A stretch of DNA of 64,000 nucleotides from an uncultured bacterium (lineage in GTDB: Bacteria; Cyanobacteriota; Vampirovibrionia; Gastranaerophilales; Gastranaerophilaceae). Under the pieces are notes generated by a model. It was not told the origin of the DNA and made no database searches. It worked only from the letters and a program-made list of their open reading frames with translations. The stretch's first letter is position 1, and each line of letters starts with the position of its first letter. The translations under genes were made by a program, and so were the position numbers. The stretch covers positions 48,754 through 112,753 of the forward strand of contig CASFPN010000044.1 of assembly GCA_949296425.1 (NCBI GenBank), given 5' to 3'. Positions 17,617 to 27,324 of the stretch are shown piece by piece.

Positions 17617-18009
17617 ATGACACAAGAATCAGATTCTAAAAAACTTGCCTGCGTTATTGCACGTATTCTCGATGACAAGTTAGGTAAAAATATTACAATA
17701 TTAAACATTAGCAACGTTTCTTCACTTGCCGATTATTTTGTTATAGTTACAGGTGATTCTACACCTCAGGTTAAGGCTTTAATGAACGAAACAAAGGATA
17801 AAATTAAAGAAATATTTTCTCGAACACCTTTAAGAGTCGAAAATGACGCCAGAAACAGGTGGAATCTTCTTGACTATGGAGATGTAGTCGTGCATATTCT
17901 GCACAAAGAAGAAAGAGAAACTTACGCAATAGAAAAATTTTGGAGCAACGCCTTCAGCATTAACGAAAATGAATGGAGGGAAATCTCCAAGGATTATGCA
18001 AAATTTTAA
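17617..18009 (+). CDS. rsfS: ribosomal silencing factor RsfS
   Basis: A 130-residue Iojap/RsfS protein that binds ribosomal protein L14 and blocks subunit joining when nutrients are short. Hallmarks are SSLADYFVIVTGDS, the VENDARNRWNLLDYGDVVVH block and the aromatic EKFWSNA end. It has a strong promoter, an AAAGGAAA ribosome binding site and its own terminator, so it looks monocistronic. Confidence 0.93.
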   Translation: MTQESDSKKLACVIARILDDKLGKNITILNISNVSSLADYFVIVTGDSTPQVKALMNETKDKIKEIFSRTPLRVENDARNRWNLLDYGDVVVHILHKEERETYAIEKFWSNAFSINENEWREISKDYAKF

Positions 18010-18020
18010 TAACGTAACCG

Positions 18021-18043
18021 GCTCCGCACATACGGAGCTTTTT
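18021..18043 (+). terminator. terminator after rsfS
   Basis: GCTCCG/CGGAGC stem, six-base loop, then TTTTTC. Confidence 0.75.
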
Positions 18044-18126
18044 CTTGCAATAAAAACTCTTACCATGGTACACTGCATTCTCTCACACAGTATATATAAT
18101 TTTTTTTGTTACATTTCTAAATAGTA

Positions 18127-18154
18127 TTGCAAAATCCGCCAAATATTGTACAAT
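18127..18154 (+). promoter_or_regulatory. promoter of the TPR/Tic20-like operon
   Basis: TTGCAA at 18127-18132, a 16-base spacer and TACAAT at 18149-18154, 34 bases before the ATG at 18189. Confidence 0.5.
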
Positions 18155-18188
18155 AAGTACAAGAGAAAGTATAAAAAAGCAGGTAAAT

Positions 18189-19244
18189 ATGAGCGAAATA
18201 CAAAAACAAATCAATGATTTAATAATGGAAATGGCTAAAGACCCTCAAAACACTGAAAATTATCACAAGCTTTCCGAATTGTACCTTAAGATTGAAGATT
18301 ATGATAAGGTTATGTCAGTGCTTGAAAGCCTTTTAACCATAAAACCCGACGATGTTCAGGCACTGGTCGGGATGGGCACAATGTGGTTTTATGAAAAAGA
18401 TTTCAGAAAATCTCTTTCGTATTACAACAGAGCGCTTGAAATTAATCCGAAAAACTTCCTTATATATTACAATATGGGAAATGTCTTTGCTGAATGGAAA
18501 AATTTCCCAAAAGCACTTTTTTACTACAACAGGGCTATTGATTTAAATTCAACAAACCCGGAAATATACAATGCCATTGCTTTGCTTTATCAAGACAACG
18601 AAGATTACGTTGAAGCAAAAGCATATTATGAAAAAGCTCTTTCGCTTGACCCTGAAAATATTACGGCACTCGTTGATATGGGTAATGTTTGTTTCAAACT
18701 GTTCGACTATGAAACTGCGTTAGAACTTTACAAAAAAGTTTTTGCTCTGAACCCAGACAATAAAATAGTTGCAATATGTATCGGAAACACGCTCACTCTT
18801 ATGAAAGAAAGAGAAAAAGCTTACAATTACTTTGAAAAAGCGTTAAAAATGGAAGGAGACAACTACAAAGCTTATATCTGTTACGCAATTTCTCTGTCGG
18901 AATTCGGAGAATATGATATGGCAGTTGAAATGTATAAACGTGCTGAAAATATTCACCCCAAAGAAATTGACGCACAAATTCTTCGCGCTAATTTATATAC
19001 TAACTTTAACCATCTTGACATGGCCATGGACTTGTATAAAGAGGCTGTAAGATTAAAATCAAACAGTGCAGAAACGTATTTGCTTCTAGGAAATGCTCAT
19101 TACCTTAAAGGTGAAATTGAACAAGCTATAGGCTCATATCGTTCTTCTATAAATATTTCGCCGGAAAACGATGAATACAGACTCATATACACTCAGGTAT
19201 TGGATGAATACATTGACAAAAAAAGAAACGGAGAGCCTGCATAA
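18189..19244 (+). CDS. TPR-repeat protein
   Basis: A 351-residue soluble protein made almost wholly of about nine tetratricopeptide repeats. Repeats of the type ALSYYNRALEINPKN and AKAYYEKALSLDPEN have the usual 34-residue period and the final Pro. TPR arrays are protein-interaction scaffolds; the partner is unknown. No signal peptide. The stop codon abuts the ATG of the next gene, so the two are cotranslated with a small membrane protein that may be its partner. Confidence 0.85.
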   Translation: MSEIQKQINDLIMEMAKDPQNTENYHKLSELYLKIEDYDKVMSVLESLLTIKPDDVQALVGMGTMWFYEKDFRKSLSYYNRALEINPKNFLIYYNMGNVFAEWKNFPKALFYYNRAIDLNSTNPEIYNAIALLYQDNEDYVEAKAYYEKALSLDPENITALVDMGNVCFKLFDYETALELYKKVFALNPDNKIVAICIGNTLTLMKEREKAYNYFEKALKMEGDNYKAYICYAISLSEFGEYDMAVEMYKRAENIHPKEIDAQILRANLYTNFNHLDMAMDLYKEAVRLKSNSAETYLLLGNAHYLKGEIEQAIGSYRSSINISPENDEYRLIYTQVLDEYIDKKRNGEPA

Positions 19245-19655
19245 ATGAACAACAGTAATTCCGGCTCTGTAATTGAACGGCTTGTCGCAGGTTTTTCCTA
19301 TCTTACTATGGGTATGGCTGGATTTATCTGGCTTATAATTGGCTTATTTACAAAAGCTGAACTTAAACCCTTTCTTCAATATCACATATTTCAATCAATA
19401 TTTATTTCACTTGCATTTGCAGTTATTTCTATTTTTGTCGGCTGGCTTTCAAATTTATTAAGTTTTATTCCGTTTATTAACAGGCTTGTTGCGCAGATTA
19501 CTTTTTTGCTTAACATGCCTTTGATATTTGAATATTCACTGATTCAGACTGTTATTTATATTTTATTGATTTACCTTGCCGTAACGGCTTTTGCAGGTAA
19601 ATACAGTTATATTCCATGGATTTCTGATATTATAGATCAAAATGTTTCCAGATAA
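19245..19655 (+). CDS. Tic20/DUF4870-like membrane protein
   Basis: A 136-residue protein with four hydrophobic helices. The segment AELKPFLQYHIFQSIFIS between helices 1 and 2 matches the His/Gln-containing motif of Tic20-like and DUF4870 proteins. NLLSFIPFINRL lies between helices 2 and 3. Cyanobacteria commonly carry such proteins; their bacterial role is not settled. It follows the TPR gene with no gap. Confidence 0.6.
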   Translation: MNNSNSGSVIERLVAGFSYLTMGMAGFIWLIIGLFTKAELKPFLQYHIFQSIFISLAFAVISIFVGWLSNLLSFIPFINRLVAQITFLLNMPLIFEYSLIQTVIYILLIYLAVTAFAGKYSYIPWISDIIDQNVSR

Positions 19656-19681
19656 AAAAAAGCCCTGCAAAAGTGGCAGGG
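19655..19681 (-). terminator. terminator of the phosphodiester glycosidase gene
   Basis: On the minus strand CCCTGC/GCAGGG arms are followed by a run of T. It lies 37 bases after the stop at 19719. Confidence 0.75.
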
Positions 19682-19718
19682 AGCATGTGCACTAATGAAA
19701 AGATTATGAATTATGATA

Positions 19719-20978
19719 TTAAGATTTTGCTGTTCTTGCCAAAATGATTGCATTTGAAAGCGGTATACCGCCTCTCATTTGAGGTTTGTTTACAACACTG
19801 CCGTTTACATACATAACTGTTGAACCTCCGCCGTCAAGATTGATTGCACCGATACATCCGGCTGATTTCATAAAGTTTGCAAGTTCCATCAAGGTCATTC
19901 CGATTGAACTGCCTTCGCGACCGTCGACAGCAACAAGAATGATATTGTTATCTGCCGTATAACCGATTGCGCTTCTTGGATTGCGGCCGCCGATTGGCTG
20001 GAGCTTCTGGGCAGTCATATCAACATAAACTTCTCCGTCTTTTACAAGATAAGGGCCACCACTTATAATATGTTTTACGCCTTTCCATTCAGGAGTTGTA
20101 TTTATTGATAATTTAACATCTTTTTTATCAAGAAGATCATAAAGAAGGCTTTTAGGGCCTGAAATTACATATCCGTCAGCCGGTATTTCCACAGGATTTG
20201 CCGAAGCTTTTACAATTCTATTATCTGAAACCTGAAGGCCTACACCGTATTTAGGAGCTGCAGGAGAATATTTTCCCCATGCAGGAGTGTAGACAAGAAC
20301 ATGGGTTGAAAGCATTCTTGGTTGGTTTATATTGTCGACTTTAATTGTTTTTCCGCTGCCTTTTATGGCTGCGTTAAGCTGAACTCTTGCAATATCGTAA
20401 CCGTCTTCAAAAATTCCCATGGCAACCCTGTCATAAATCGGTCCTGTATAAAGCTGTTCATCTATCATTAATGTTCCGAGCGGAACACCTGATTGCGGTT
20501 TGAAATAAGTTCCGTTTAATGCAACAAGCGCATCATTATTTTTTGCAATAGTAGTAATTGTCCTGCGGCTTTTTAGGGTTGCTTCCGATGAAAGCGCCGG
20601 AATTAACTCTAAGTCTTTTGCAATTTCCATATCAACCTGAACTAAATTAATCCTTACAGGTCTGCCGCTGTAATATTTAGTCATTCGTACATGCTTGACG
20701 CCATCCGCTACATCTGTAATTGTAGCCTTAGGATATCTGCTGCGCACATTTTCATCAAAATTTTTCTTCCTTAGTTCAGGGTTAATTTTTCCAAAAATAT
20801 TTGTCTTAGCCTCTGTTGTATCAAAGCCGGGCACTGACACCTTGGCAACTTTCATATTGCTTGCGTGTATCGGCATCAGCGCCTGGCACAAAACTAATAC
20901 CCCGATTATAGTCACATTTACAGCGACTTCGGCTAATTTTCTCAGCTCATAATTTTCAGCATAAAACAGCGTATCCAT
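19719..20978 (-). CDS. phosphodiester glycosidase family protein (NAGPA/DUF2233 domain)
   Basis: A 419-residue protein with a hydrophobic N-terminal anchor (about 15-38) and an extracytoplasmic domain. Family motifs are ALNGTYFKPQSGVPLG, GPKSLLYDLL, ISGGPYLVKDGE, GRNPRSAIGYT and the NLDGGGSTVMYVNG end. Known members remove sugars linked through phosphodiesters, including in cell-envelope polymers. The substrate here is unknown. GAGGTG precedes ATG 20978. The long leader to 21219 carries two direct ACGTCCCT copies 16 bases apart (a possible operator) but no other clear feature. Confidence 0.8.
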   Translation of the reverse strand: MDTLFYAENYELRKLAEVAVNVTIIGVLVLCQALMPIHASNMKVAKVSVPGFDTTEAKTNIFGKINPELRKKNFDENVRSRYPKATITDVADGVKHVRMTKYYSGRPVRINLVQVDMEIAKDLELIPALSSEATLKSRRTITTIAKNNDALVALNGTYFKPQSGVPLGTLMIDEQLYTGPIYDRVAMGIFEDGYDIARVQLNAAIKGSGKTIKVDNINQPRMLSTHVLVYTPAWGKYSPAAPKYGVGLQVSDNRIVKASANPVEIPADGYVISGPKSLLYDLLDKKDVKLSINTTPEWKGVKHIISGGPYLVKDGEVYVDMTAQKLQPIGGRNPRSAIGYTADNNIILVAVDGREGSSIGMTLMELANFMKSAGCIGAINLDGGGSTVMYVNGSVVNKPQMRGGIPLSNAIILARTAKS

Positions 20979-21219
20979 AATGTCACCTCATTTTTGAGTA
21001 ACCGGATACCTTTTTTATTTGTGAGTGGGGTGGGGAATAACACTCAGAGAAGGACTTTTTTACATTTTAGAGACGTTATTTCTTTTTCTTTTTTGCGACG
21101 TCCCTAATCAGGAACGTCCCTCTACTACTATTGTAACATATTTTAACAAAAACCTCAAGTGCACACCCGGCAAGATTTGTAAAGAATTTACAAAACTAAA
21201 TAAGGTATTGTTTACACTT

Positions 21220-21654
21220 TTAATCTAAATAAAGATTTATTATCTTAGCAGATTCTTCAGGTGTATAATCTGCATCTACAGGTGTAATTTCATATTTTCT
21301 TAAAGTTCGCTTCAAATCAAAATTTAAGTAAGATCTGCCGTTAAAATCACCATTACTTAACGTTAAACGAGCACGTTTTCCGAATACTTTTTCCTGAATA
21401 AACAAATTAACGTCACCTTTGCGTGTTCCAAATATTCCAAGATTATTGCCTGTTCTTAATCTATTTTCACACAGCTTCATAAATGCCTTATTTACAACAT
21501 CTTCAGTCAATTTTTTTACAGGATTTGCAGTAAAAGAAACAGTGTCTCTTGCCGGTTGAAGGTTAAATCTTTGCAAATTTCTATCAAACGACTGAATTGA
21601 ATGACTTGCAGGGGTATAAGACACAAACGGGGTATTTGTAATTTTTGTAATCAT
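21220..21654 (-). CDS. small orphan protein with FTANP motif
   Basis: A 144-residue basic soluble protein with no recognised domain. Residues RDTVSFTANPVKK near 40 contain an F-T motif seen near the N-terminus of other orphans in this window (24122, 39769, 46069). The remainder is predicted alpha/beta. ATG 21654 (MITKITNT) is preferred because AAGGA lies upstream; an in-frame ATG at 21690 would add 12 residues. It lies downstream of the Ski2-like helicase, on the same strand and 65 bases away. Confidence 0.6.
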   Translation of the reverse strand: MITKITNTPFVSYTPASHSIQSFDRNLQRFNLQPARDTVSFTANPVKKLTEDVVNKAFMKLCENRLRTGNNLGIFGTRKGDVNLFIQEKVFGKRARLTLSNGDFNGRSYLNFDLKRTLRKYEITPVDADYTPEESAKIINLYLD

Positions 21655-21719
21655 GATATTTTTAATCCTTATGTTATCTAACAAAGACATTTAACTTCAA
21701 ATAATAATCAAAGTCAATA

Positions 21720-24005
21720 TCAATCAACATTTACAGGTTCTCTTAAGATTTTTTCTATAGCTTCACGTGATGTAAAGACAAGAGATTCCGGCACATTCGC
21801 AATCGTCGTAAATTGTCTTAAAACATCAACAACACGCTTAAAGGAACGGACAATATCACCTTCGCCCATATCAATTTGTTCGGTAATTGTTTCCCACTCA
21901 GCTCCTTCAACCCACAATTCAATTAATGAACTGAAATAAGGATTTATATACATAGGAGCCTCGACCATATAACGATTCTGAACTTTTTCAATTTTTCGTC
22001 TTATATTCCGTATCAGGTTTAATGTTTTTCTAACGCGTTCCGAAATCGGTAGATAGGGAATATCAATACGCAAATCTTCAGTTGTAATTGCACAAATAAC
22101 AGCTGCTAACTGAGCTGGTGTAAGATTTTCAAGAATATTTGAAAATATAATTTCCGCAATAAATAATTCATTTTCAGAACGGATTTGAGATGTAGTCACT
22201 CCGTGCTCAGTAGGATAATCGTTATTTAGATATCCCATATCAATTAAAACACTTCTGTGCGCAAGAAATTTGTTCCAGAAAATATCACGCTGTCTGTCAA
22301 TTTCTTTTTCAAGTTTTTTCAAGCGAATAGAAAATCGTGAAATAACTTCAATATTTTTTGAATGCTTTTTATATAGTTTGCAAGTATCACAAGGATAATT
22401 GTGCATTTTTTGTAAGAGCAATTTTGTTTCTTTTCCAAATTGTACTGCTTCTTGAGATAAGGGTCTGTTTTTAGCTCTTTCTTGCTTGCAAATTTTTTTG
22501 TAAGTCTGTCTGTTTTGTACATAGATATGTCTAATTTTATCGTATTCAAATAACTGAGTATCAGATAATTTAGACGGACAAATAAATTCACGTGAGGAAA
22601 TATCATCCTGAAGCTGGTCTTTTGCTTTTAAAAGCGGCTGCAACCTTGAACCTGCAGAAAAGTAGCCGAAACTCTTCAAAATAAGCTCCTTTGCTTCCTC
22701 CAGACTGAAACGCTGAAGCAAATTCAATACCATTGAATAAGACGGAGAAAATCTGCTCTCCAGAGGATTTGCATCGCTTAAAACAAGTTCTGCAACTTCC
22801 TCGGGCGATTGAAACTGAGTTCCGACAATCACAACATAGCCAACTTCATCCATTCCCCGTCTTCCTGCACGACCTGACATCTGCAGGAATTCACTTGCAG
22901 TGAGCATTCTATGACCACTGTCCGTACGCTTGCTGGTTGAACTTATTACTGTTGAACGAGCAGGCATATTAATACCTGCAGCAAGAGTTTCCGTTGCAAA
23001 AACAACTTTTATCAACCCTTTTTGAAAAAGTTTTTCAACAAGGTTTTTCCAACCGGGCAAAAGCCCTGCATGATGACTTGCTACACCATGGTAAAGGTAT
23101 TCAAGATGTTTGTTGTTGTATAAATGCGGATTTTCGGCAATATATTCATCAACAAATTGTTTTATTTGAGCCTGTTCTCCTTTTGTTATTAAATCAAGAG
23201 ATGCACATTTTTCCATTTGTTCGTCACACTTTTTACGTGAAAACGTAAAATATATTGCCGGCAGCATATCGTTTTCTTTTAAATTATTTACGATATCTTT
23301 AACATAAGAACGTTTATTCTGTAATTTTTTGCCGAAAAGACGTTTTTCAGGTCGAATTTTTTTATTAAGCTGTCCGCTTGGAGTTAAAAGCGGCAGAAGC
23401 TTTGTTGGCTGCGAACTGTCAAAATAGTAAAATTTCAAAGGCACTGGTCTAAAATCAGTATCTACAAGTACTGTTTTTGAATGAACCGTGTTTATCCAGT
23501 CGGTAAGTTCATCCGCATTAGCAACAGTAGCAGAAAGTGCAATGATTTGAACATTCGTAGGGCAATAGATAATACTTTCTTCCCAAACCGTACCGCGCTG
23601 CTCATCATTCATATAATGAACTTCATCTAAAACAACATACTTAACATTCTGCAGATTATCGGCAACTGCCCCGAAGTTTGTACCGTAAAGCATATTTCTG
23701 AAAACTTCGGTAGTCATAACAACAATTTGTGCGTTTCTGTTAATTGATGTATCACCCGTTAAAAGTCCGACCTTCTCAAAGCCGTATTGTTCAGAGAAAT
23801 CATAGTATTTCTGGTTAGAAAGAGCTTTGAGCGGAGTAGTATAAAATATTCTCATATTTTCATCAATTGCTCTGTTAATTGCGTGCTGCGCAATAACAGT
23901 TTTACCAGCCCCTGTTGGCGCACAAACAACAACGCTTTTGCCTTCATCAATAAATTTACACGCATCTTTTTGAAAATCATCCAGCTCAAAAGGGAATTCG
24001 TTCAT
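21720..24005 (-). CDS. Ski2-like DExH-box RNA helicase
   Basis: A 761-residue superfamily II helicase. Walker A APTGAGKT (about 30), DEVH (about 128) and SATVAN (about 158) are followed by the second RecA domain with QMSGRAGRRGMDEVG (about 379). The C-terminal part (about 420-761) has the winged-helix and helical-bundle layout of Ski2/Mtr4-type enzymes. Cyanobacterial and plant plastid relatives act in RNA turnover. A CxxC-type pair (CDTCKL) occurs near residue 540. An AAGGAG ribosome binding site precedes ATG 24005. Confidence 0.85.
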   Translation of the reverse strand: MNEFPFELDDFQKDACKFIDEGKSVVVCAPTGAGKTVIAQHAINRAIDENMRIFYTTPLKALSNQKYYDFSEQYGFEKVGLLTGDTSINRNAQIVVMTTEVFRNMLYGTNFGAVADNLQNVKYVVLDEVHYMNDEQRGTVWEESIIYCPTNVQIIALSATVANADELTDWINTVHSKTVLVDTDFRPVPLKFYYFDSSQPTKLLPLLTPSGQLNKKIRPEKRLFGKKLQNKRSYVKDIVNNLKENDMLPAIYFTFSRKKCDEQMEKCASLDLITKGEQAQIKQFVDEYIAENPHLYNNKHLEYLYHGVASHHAGLLPGWKNLVEKLFQKGLIKVVFATETLAAGINMPARSTVISSTSKRTDSGHRMLTASEFLQMSGRAGRRGMDEVGYVVIVGTQFQSPEEVAELVLSDANPLESRFSPSYSMVLNLLQRFSLEEAKELILKSFGYFSAGSRLQPLLKAKDQLQDDISSREFICPSKLSDTQLFEYDKIRHIYVQNRQTYKKICKQERAKNRPLSQEAVQFGKETKLLLQKMHNYPCDTCKLYKKHSKNIEVISRFSIRLKKLEKEIDRQRDIFWNKFLAHRSVLIDMGYLNNDYPTEHGVTTSQIRSENELFIAEIIFSNILENLTPAQLAAVICAITTEDLRIDIPYLPISERVRKTLNLIRNIRRKIEKVQNRYMVEAPMYINPYFSSLIELWVEGAEWETITEQIDMGEGDIVRSFKRVVDVLRQFTTIANVPESLVFTSREAIEKILREPVNVD

Positions 24006-24121
24006 GACATCTCCTTAAATTAATTATGACAGAAATATTAATATTTGTAAAATAAATTATCAAATAAGCGCAAAAATTTTTTTGAGAGGTCTTGGAATAA
24101 TAAACAAAAAGGAGAAATATT

Positions 24122-24580
24122 ATGCAAGTTAACAGCAACTATCAGCACAATGGAAACACCTTTACAGGTTTTAAATTCAACCCTGCATCCAAAGAAAGAT
24201 TTTTAAATATTTTAGAAAACATTAATGACCCTTCAATTTCAAACAAATGCAGAAGGATAATCAGTTCTCAAAAAGATAATCCTGTTGAAATTAAAATAGA
24301 CACATTTGATTATGTTTTTGGGCATGAAGCAGACGGACTTGAAGCATATATAAACGGCAAATTTTCACATGACAGCACAGGAATAAATTCATTCGGTTTT
24401 GTTCTCGCACCAAGAGCAACAATAGATGAAGGATACAGTATTGTAAGATTTTTAAAAAAAGCTGCAGACGGAGCTGAAAAAGTATTAAATGACCTTATGG
24501 AAAAAAGAATCGCAAGTAAAGAATCTGATACTTTTATGGAAAATAAACAAGTAATAGATCAAATAAATGAATACATATAA
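24122..24580 (+). CDS. small orphan protein with FTGFKF motif
   Basis: A 152-residue soluble protein, no signal peptide. The start MQVNSNYQHNGNTFTGFKF carries the F-T-G motif shared in looser form with other small orphans here. The body is alpha/beta and ends in a charged helix. Strong AAGGAG ribosome binding site and its own terminator. Function unknown. Confidence 0.65.
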   Translation: MQVNSNYQHNGNTFTGFKFNPASKERFLNILENINDPSISNKCRRIISSQKDNPVEIKIDTFDYVFGHEADGLEAYINGKFSHDSTGINSFGFVLAPRATIDEGYSIVRFLKKAADGAEKVLNDLMEKRIASKESDTFMENKQVIDQINEYI

Positions 24581-24605
24581 CTCATAATCAAACTACCTGG
24601 AAAAA

Positions 24606-24627
24606 GCTCCCTTAAGGGAGCTTTTTT
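24606..24627. terminator. bidirectional terminator
   Basis: GCTCCC/GGGAGC stem flanked by A tracts upstream and T tracts downstream, so it can end both 24122-24580 and serS on the opposite strand. Confidence 0.8.
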
Positions 24628-24628
24628 A

Positions 24629-25894
24629 TTATATTTTATCAAATCCAGTATATTTTCTCAAAATTTCCGGAATAATTATTGTTCCGTCTTCCTGCTGGTA
24701 ATTTTCAACAATTGCAGCAAATGTTCTGCCTACCGCAAGCCCAGAACCGTTTATTGTATGAACAAATCTCGTTTTCCCTGTTTCTTTGTCACGATATCTT
24801 ATGTTTGCACGTCTGGCCTGATAATCACCGTAGTTTGAACAGCTTGAAATTTCTTTATAAGTTCCGTAAGATGGCATCCAAACTTCCAAATCCCAGCATT
24901 TGTTTGCAGAAAAGCCGATATCACCTGTAGATAAAGCTTCGCGCCTATAAGGTAAATCAAGCAATTGAAGCATTTTTTCCGCATCTTCTGTTAATTTTTC
25001 ATGTTCTTCCCTGCTGGTTTGCGGGGTACAAAGTTTTACAAGTTCGACTTTATTAAACTGATGTACCCTTATCAGTCCTCTTGTATCTTTTCCTGCAGAA
25101 CCTGATTCGCGCCTGAAACACGGAGTATAAGCAGTCATATATTTTGGCAAATCATCTTCAGATAAAATTTCATTTGCATAAATATTTGTAACCGGAACTT
25201 CTGCAGTCGGGATTAAGTATAAATCTTCGTCTTCACACTTATACATATCTTCTTTAAATTTTGGGAGCTGCCCAGTTCCCGTCATAGTAGCCGAATTGGC
25301 CATAAAAGGAGGCAATACTTCTTCATATCCTTGCTGCGAAGTATGATAATCAAGGAAAAAATTAATAATTGCACGCTCAAGTTTTGCACCTTTTCCTCTA
25401 TATAAAATAAAGCGGCTCTGAGAAAGCTTTACGCCACGTTCAAAATCAACAAGGCCTTTTTCTTCACACAAATCCCAGTGAGGTTTAAATTCAAAATCAA
25501 ATTTTCTTGGTTCACCCCATTTATAAACTTCAACATTATCATCTTCCGACAAACCAATGGGAGTGGTTTCATCAGGGATATTCGGAATATGAAGCAATAT
25601 ATCACGTTGTTTATTATCAAGTTCTGACTGTTTTTCTTCCAAAACTTTAATATCATCACCGAGCTTTCTTACTTCTTCCTGAACAGCATCAGTATTTTCA
25701 CCGTTTTTCTTCATCATCCCTATTTTTTGGGAGTCGTTTTTTCTTTTTGACCTTAATTCATCTACTTTTGTTTGAATTTTTCTTCTTTCAACGTCAATTT
25801 GTATAACTTCATCTATTGACAAATCAGGGTTTCTTCTTTTTAAAAGTTCGTTAACTTTATCAGGGTTCTCTCTAATCAATTTTATATCAAGCAT
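24629..25894 (-). CDS. serS: seryl-tRNA synthetase
   Basis: A 421-residue class II aminoacyl-tRNA synthetase charging tRNA-Ser. The N-terminal 100 residues form the long antiparallel coiled coil that grips the tRNA. The catalytic domain shows TAEVPVTN, motif 2 [14 protein letters not shown] and motif 3 [16 protein letters not shown] 25894 ([11 protein letters not shown], the usual family start) with GAGGTGG before it is preferred over an ATG 13 codons upstream. Confidence 0.97.
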   Translation of the reverse strand: MLDIKLIRENPDKVNELLKRRNPDLSIDEVIQIDVERRKIQTKVDELRSKRKNDSQKIGMMKKNGENTDAVQEEVRKLGDDIKVLEEKQSELDNKQRDILLHIPNIPDETTPIGLSEDDNVEVYKWGEPRKFDFEFKPHWDLCEEKGLVDFERGVKLSQSRFILYRGKGAKLERAIINFFLDYHTSQQGYEEVLPPFMANSATMTGTGQLPKFKEDMYKCEDEDLYLIPTAEVPVTNIYANEILSEDDLPKYMTAYTPCFRRESGSAGKDTRGLIRVHQFNKVELVKLCTPQTSREEHEKLTEDAEKMLQLLDLPYRREALSTGDIGFSANKCWDLEVWMPSYGTYKEISSCSNYGDYQARRANIRYRDKETGKTRFVHTINGSGLAVGRTFAAIVENYQQEDGTIIIPEILRKYTGFDKI

Positions 25895-25997
25895 TTTTAC
25901 CACCTCAGCTAATTTACGTATTAATATATACACATTCTAGATTAAATATAAGTTATAATCAAGATTTGAATTATCTGTGTACATTTGTAAAGAATTA

Positions 25998-26025
25998 TTG
26001 AATTTCTTGACACATAATGTATAAT
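25998..26025 (+). promoter_or_regulatory. promoter of the 26047 gene
   Basis: TTGAAT at 25998-26003, a 16-base spacer and TATAAT at 26020-26025. A TTGACA also lies inside the spacer but is too close to the -10. Confidence 0.5.
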
Positions 26026-26046
26026 ATTTGTTAAGGGTATGTGTTT

Positions 26047-26370
26047 ATGATGTTTAAAAAGCTTGTTCAAAAATTAAATATTGAAAAAAAGAAAGCATCC
26101 GCTGCTATCAATCCGATTGAGGTTGACTTTGATGACAACAAGCATGACTTTTTAAACAAGCTTACAAAAAATGCTTTAAACATGTATGAAAAAAAATGTG
26201 ACGTAAAAAATTTTACAAAACTGGTGCTTTCTGATCCGGAAAATACATCACATAATGATATAGTAAATGAACTTTTTTCAAAGGGTATTATTGACCCGAC
26301 TGATGATGAAAAATTACTGGAGTTATCAGACAATAAGAGATTTTTAAGAGATTTAGGGTTAATTGAATAA
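26047..26370 (+). CDS. small charged orphan protein
   Basis: A 107-residue soluble helical protein rich in Lys and Asp/Glu. No family recognised. An in-frame GTG lies two codons upstream, but ATG 26047 has AAGGG at a suitable distance. It stands alone with a promoter in front and a convergent broken prepilin locus behind. Confidence 0.6.
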   Translation: MMFKKLVQKLNIEKKKASAAINPIEVDFDDNKHDFLNKLTKNALNMYEKKCDVKNFTKLVLSDPENTSHNDIVNELFSKGIIDPTDDEKLLELSDNKRFLRDLGLIE

Positions 26371-26411
26371 AAAATATTCCCCCTCCTACTTTGGTTCAGA
26401 AAGGGGAATAT
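26369..26411 (-). terminator. terminator of the broken prepilin locus
   Basis: ATATTCCCC/GGGGAATAT arms with a 20-base loop. On the minus strand six T follow the stem. It may act on both strands. Confidence 0.65.
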
Positions 26412-26415
26412 ATTG

Positions 26416-26970
26416 CTATTTTACTTTATCACCAAAGTTATAACGGGTATATTCCACCCTATCATATAACAAGGCTTTGTTTAGAAGACTTTGGTGATCG
26501 CATTTTAATTTACCTTCCGGGTCTACCATATATCTTAAAATATCAACTCCAAATTGATTTGGAGGATTTTGCCCGTTTGTATCAATGTATAAGAAAGCAC
26601 ATACATCACGTTCAGCGGTGGACATTTCACCAGTTTCAAAACCTTCTTCATCACGCACAGGCGAATTTACAACATATTTACAAGAACTTCGCTGTGTAAT
26701 TGCAAGTATAATACCATTTTTTAGGTATATACGACCTTGCCAGCCAACACTATCCGCGGCAGCATAAACACCGTCAACTTTATAAGTAGGTTTGTTTTCT
26801 TTTATATTATAATAACTGCAATATTTCTTATTGTACTTACCGTTACAGGTTTCAGCCCCATCAATAACTGTTGCCAGCTCATTTGCAACCTGAGCGGAAG
26901 TTTTCGATGTATCAAACAAACACAACAAATTATCACAATTATTTTTTACTTTATAAAGGTTTAACGTATT
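26416..26970 (-). pseudogene. variable C-terminal region of a prepilin-like protein, behind an in-frame TAA
   Basis: 185 open codons directly continue the prepilin frame of 26971-27313 after a TAA. The segment ends VEYTRYNFGDKVK. It matches the domain after the pilin helix in the intact 35674 protein (ending TYTPHSVGDKIK) and in the second broken copy at 59581. Its reading frame is undamaged despite the upstream stop, and the translation differs from the 59581 copy mostly by conservative changes. The first possible internal start is TTG 26928, without a ribosome binding site. It could be a silent cassette, a decayed gene, or reached by readthrough. Confidence 0.6.
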
Positions 26971-27146
26971 TTAAACTAAAGAATGTGCATGCTTTAATTT
27001 TGTTGCATACATTTTTAACTGATAGTTTGCTACTAATGTCGGAAGGGTCATTGTTGCTACAACACCTATAATACCGAGGGTGATGAGAACCTCTGCCAAT
27101 GTAAACGCGCATTTGCGTTGACTGAGTAACAGATCTACGTGCGTAG

Positions 27147-27157
27147 CCCCCCCCCCC
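27147..27157. repeat. C11/G11 homopolymer in the prepilin leader
   Basis: Eleven C on the plus strand between GCGTAG and TCTCCGGG. Second tract of the 27-kb locus. Twelve or nine would be needed for an open frame. Confidence 0.85.
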
Positions 27158-27273
27158 TCTCCGGGAGAGGGAAAATTTTTACGATACTTATTAGTGCCTT
27201 AGTGACATAGTATATTACGAGATTTAAATAGCTTGACTTCCTGACATCTGATCCTCGGACTAGCTCAGGAGTG

Positions 27274-27283
27274 CCCCCCCCCC
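27274..27283. repeat. C10/G10 homopolymer near a prepilin start
   Basis: Ten C on the plus strand, flanked GTG and GAAGCTC. The flank is shared with the tract at 60547. Eleven or eight would keep the frame open. Confidence 0.9.
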
Positions 27284-27324
27284 GAAGCTCTTAACATTTC
27301 TGAATAATTTCATTTGTACCTCCT

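Larger units (their letters stand above)
26971..27313 (-). pseudogene. tract-disrupted prepilin N-terminal region (27-kb locus)
   Basis: ATG 27313 has a perfect AGGAGG ribosome binding site. Codons 1-10 lead into G10 (27274-27283), and at that length the frame stops at TAG. G11 would open the frame to a second run, G11 (27147-27157). If that is G12, the frame continues into GATHVDLLLSQRKCA and then FTLAEVLITLGIIG, a type III prepilin helix with Ala at -1, Phe at +1 and Glu at +5. The helix region runs to HSLV and then TAA (26971-26973). As given, no prepilin is made. Confidence 0.6.

Noticed and set aside
26971..27000. Reassigned stop codon (TAA as a sense codon) to explain the broken prepilins
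   Set aside because: Many ordinary genes in the window end at TAA with normal family lengths, such as nifS, serS and recG.
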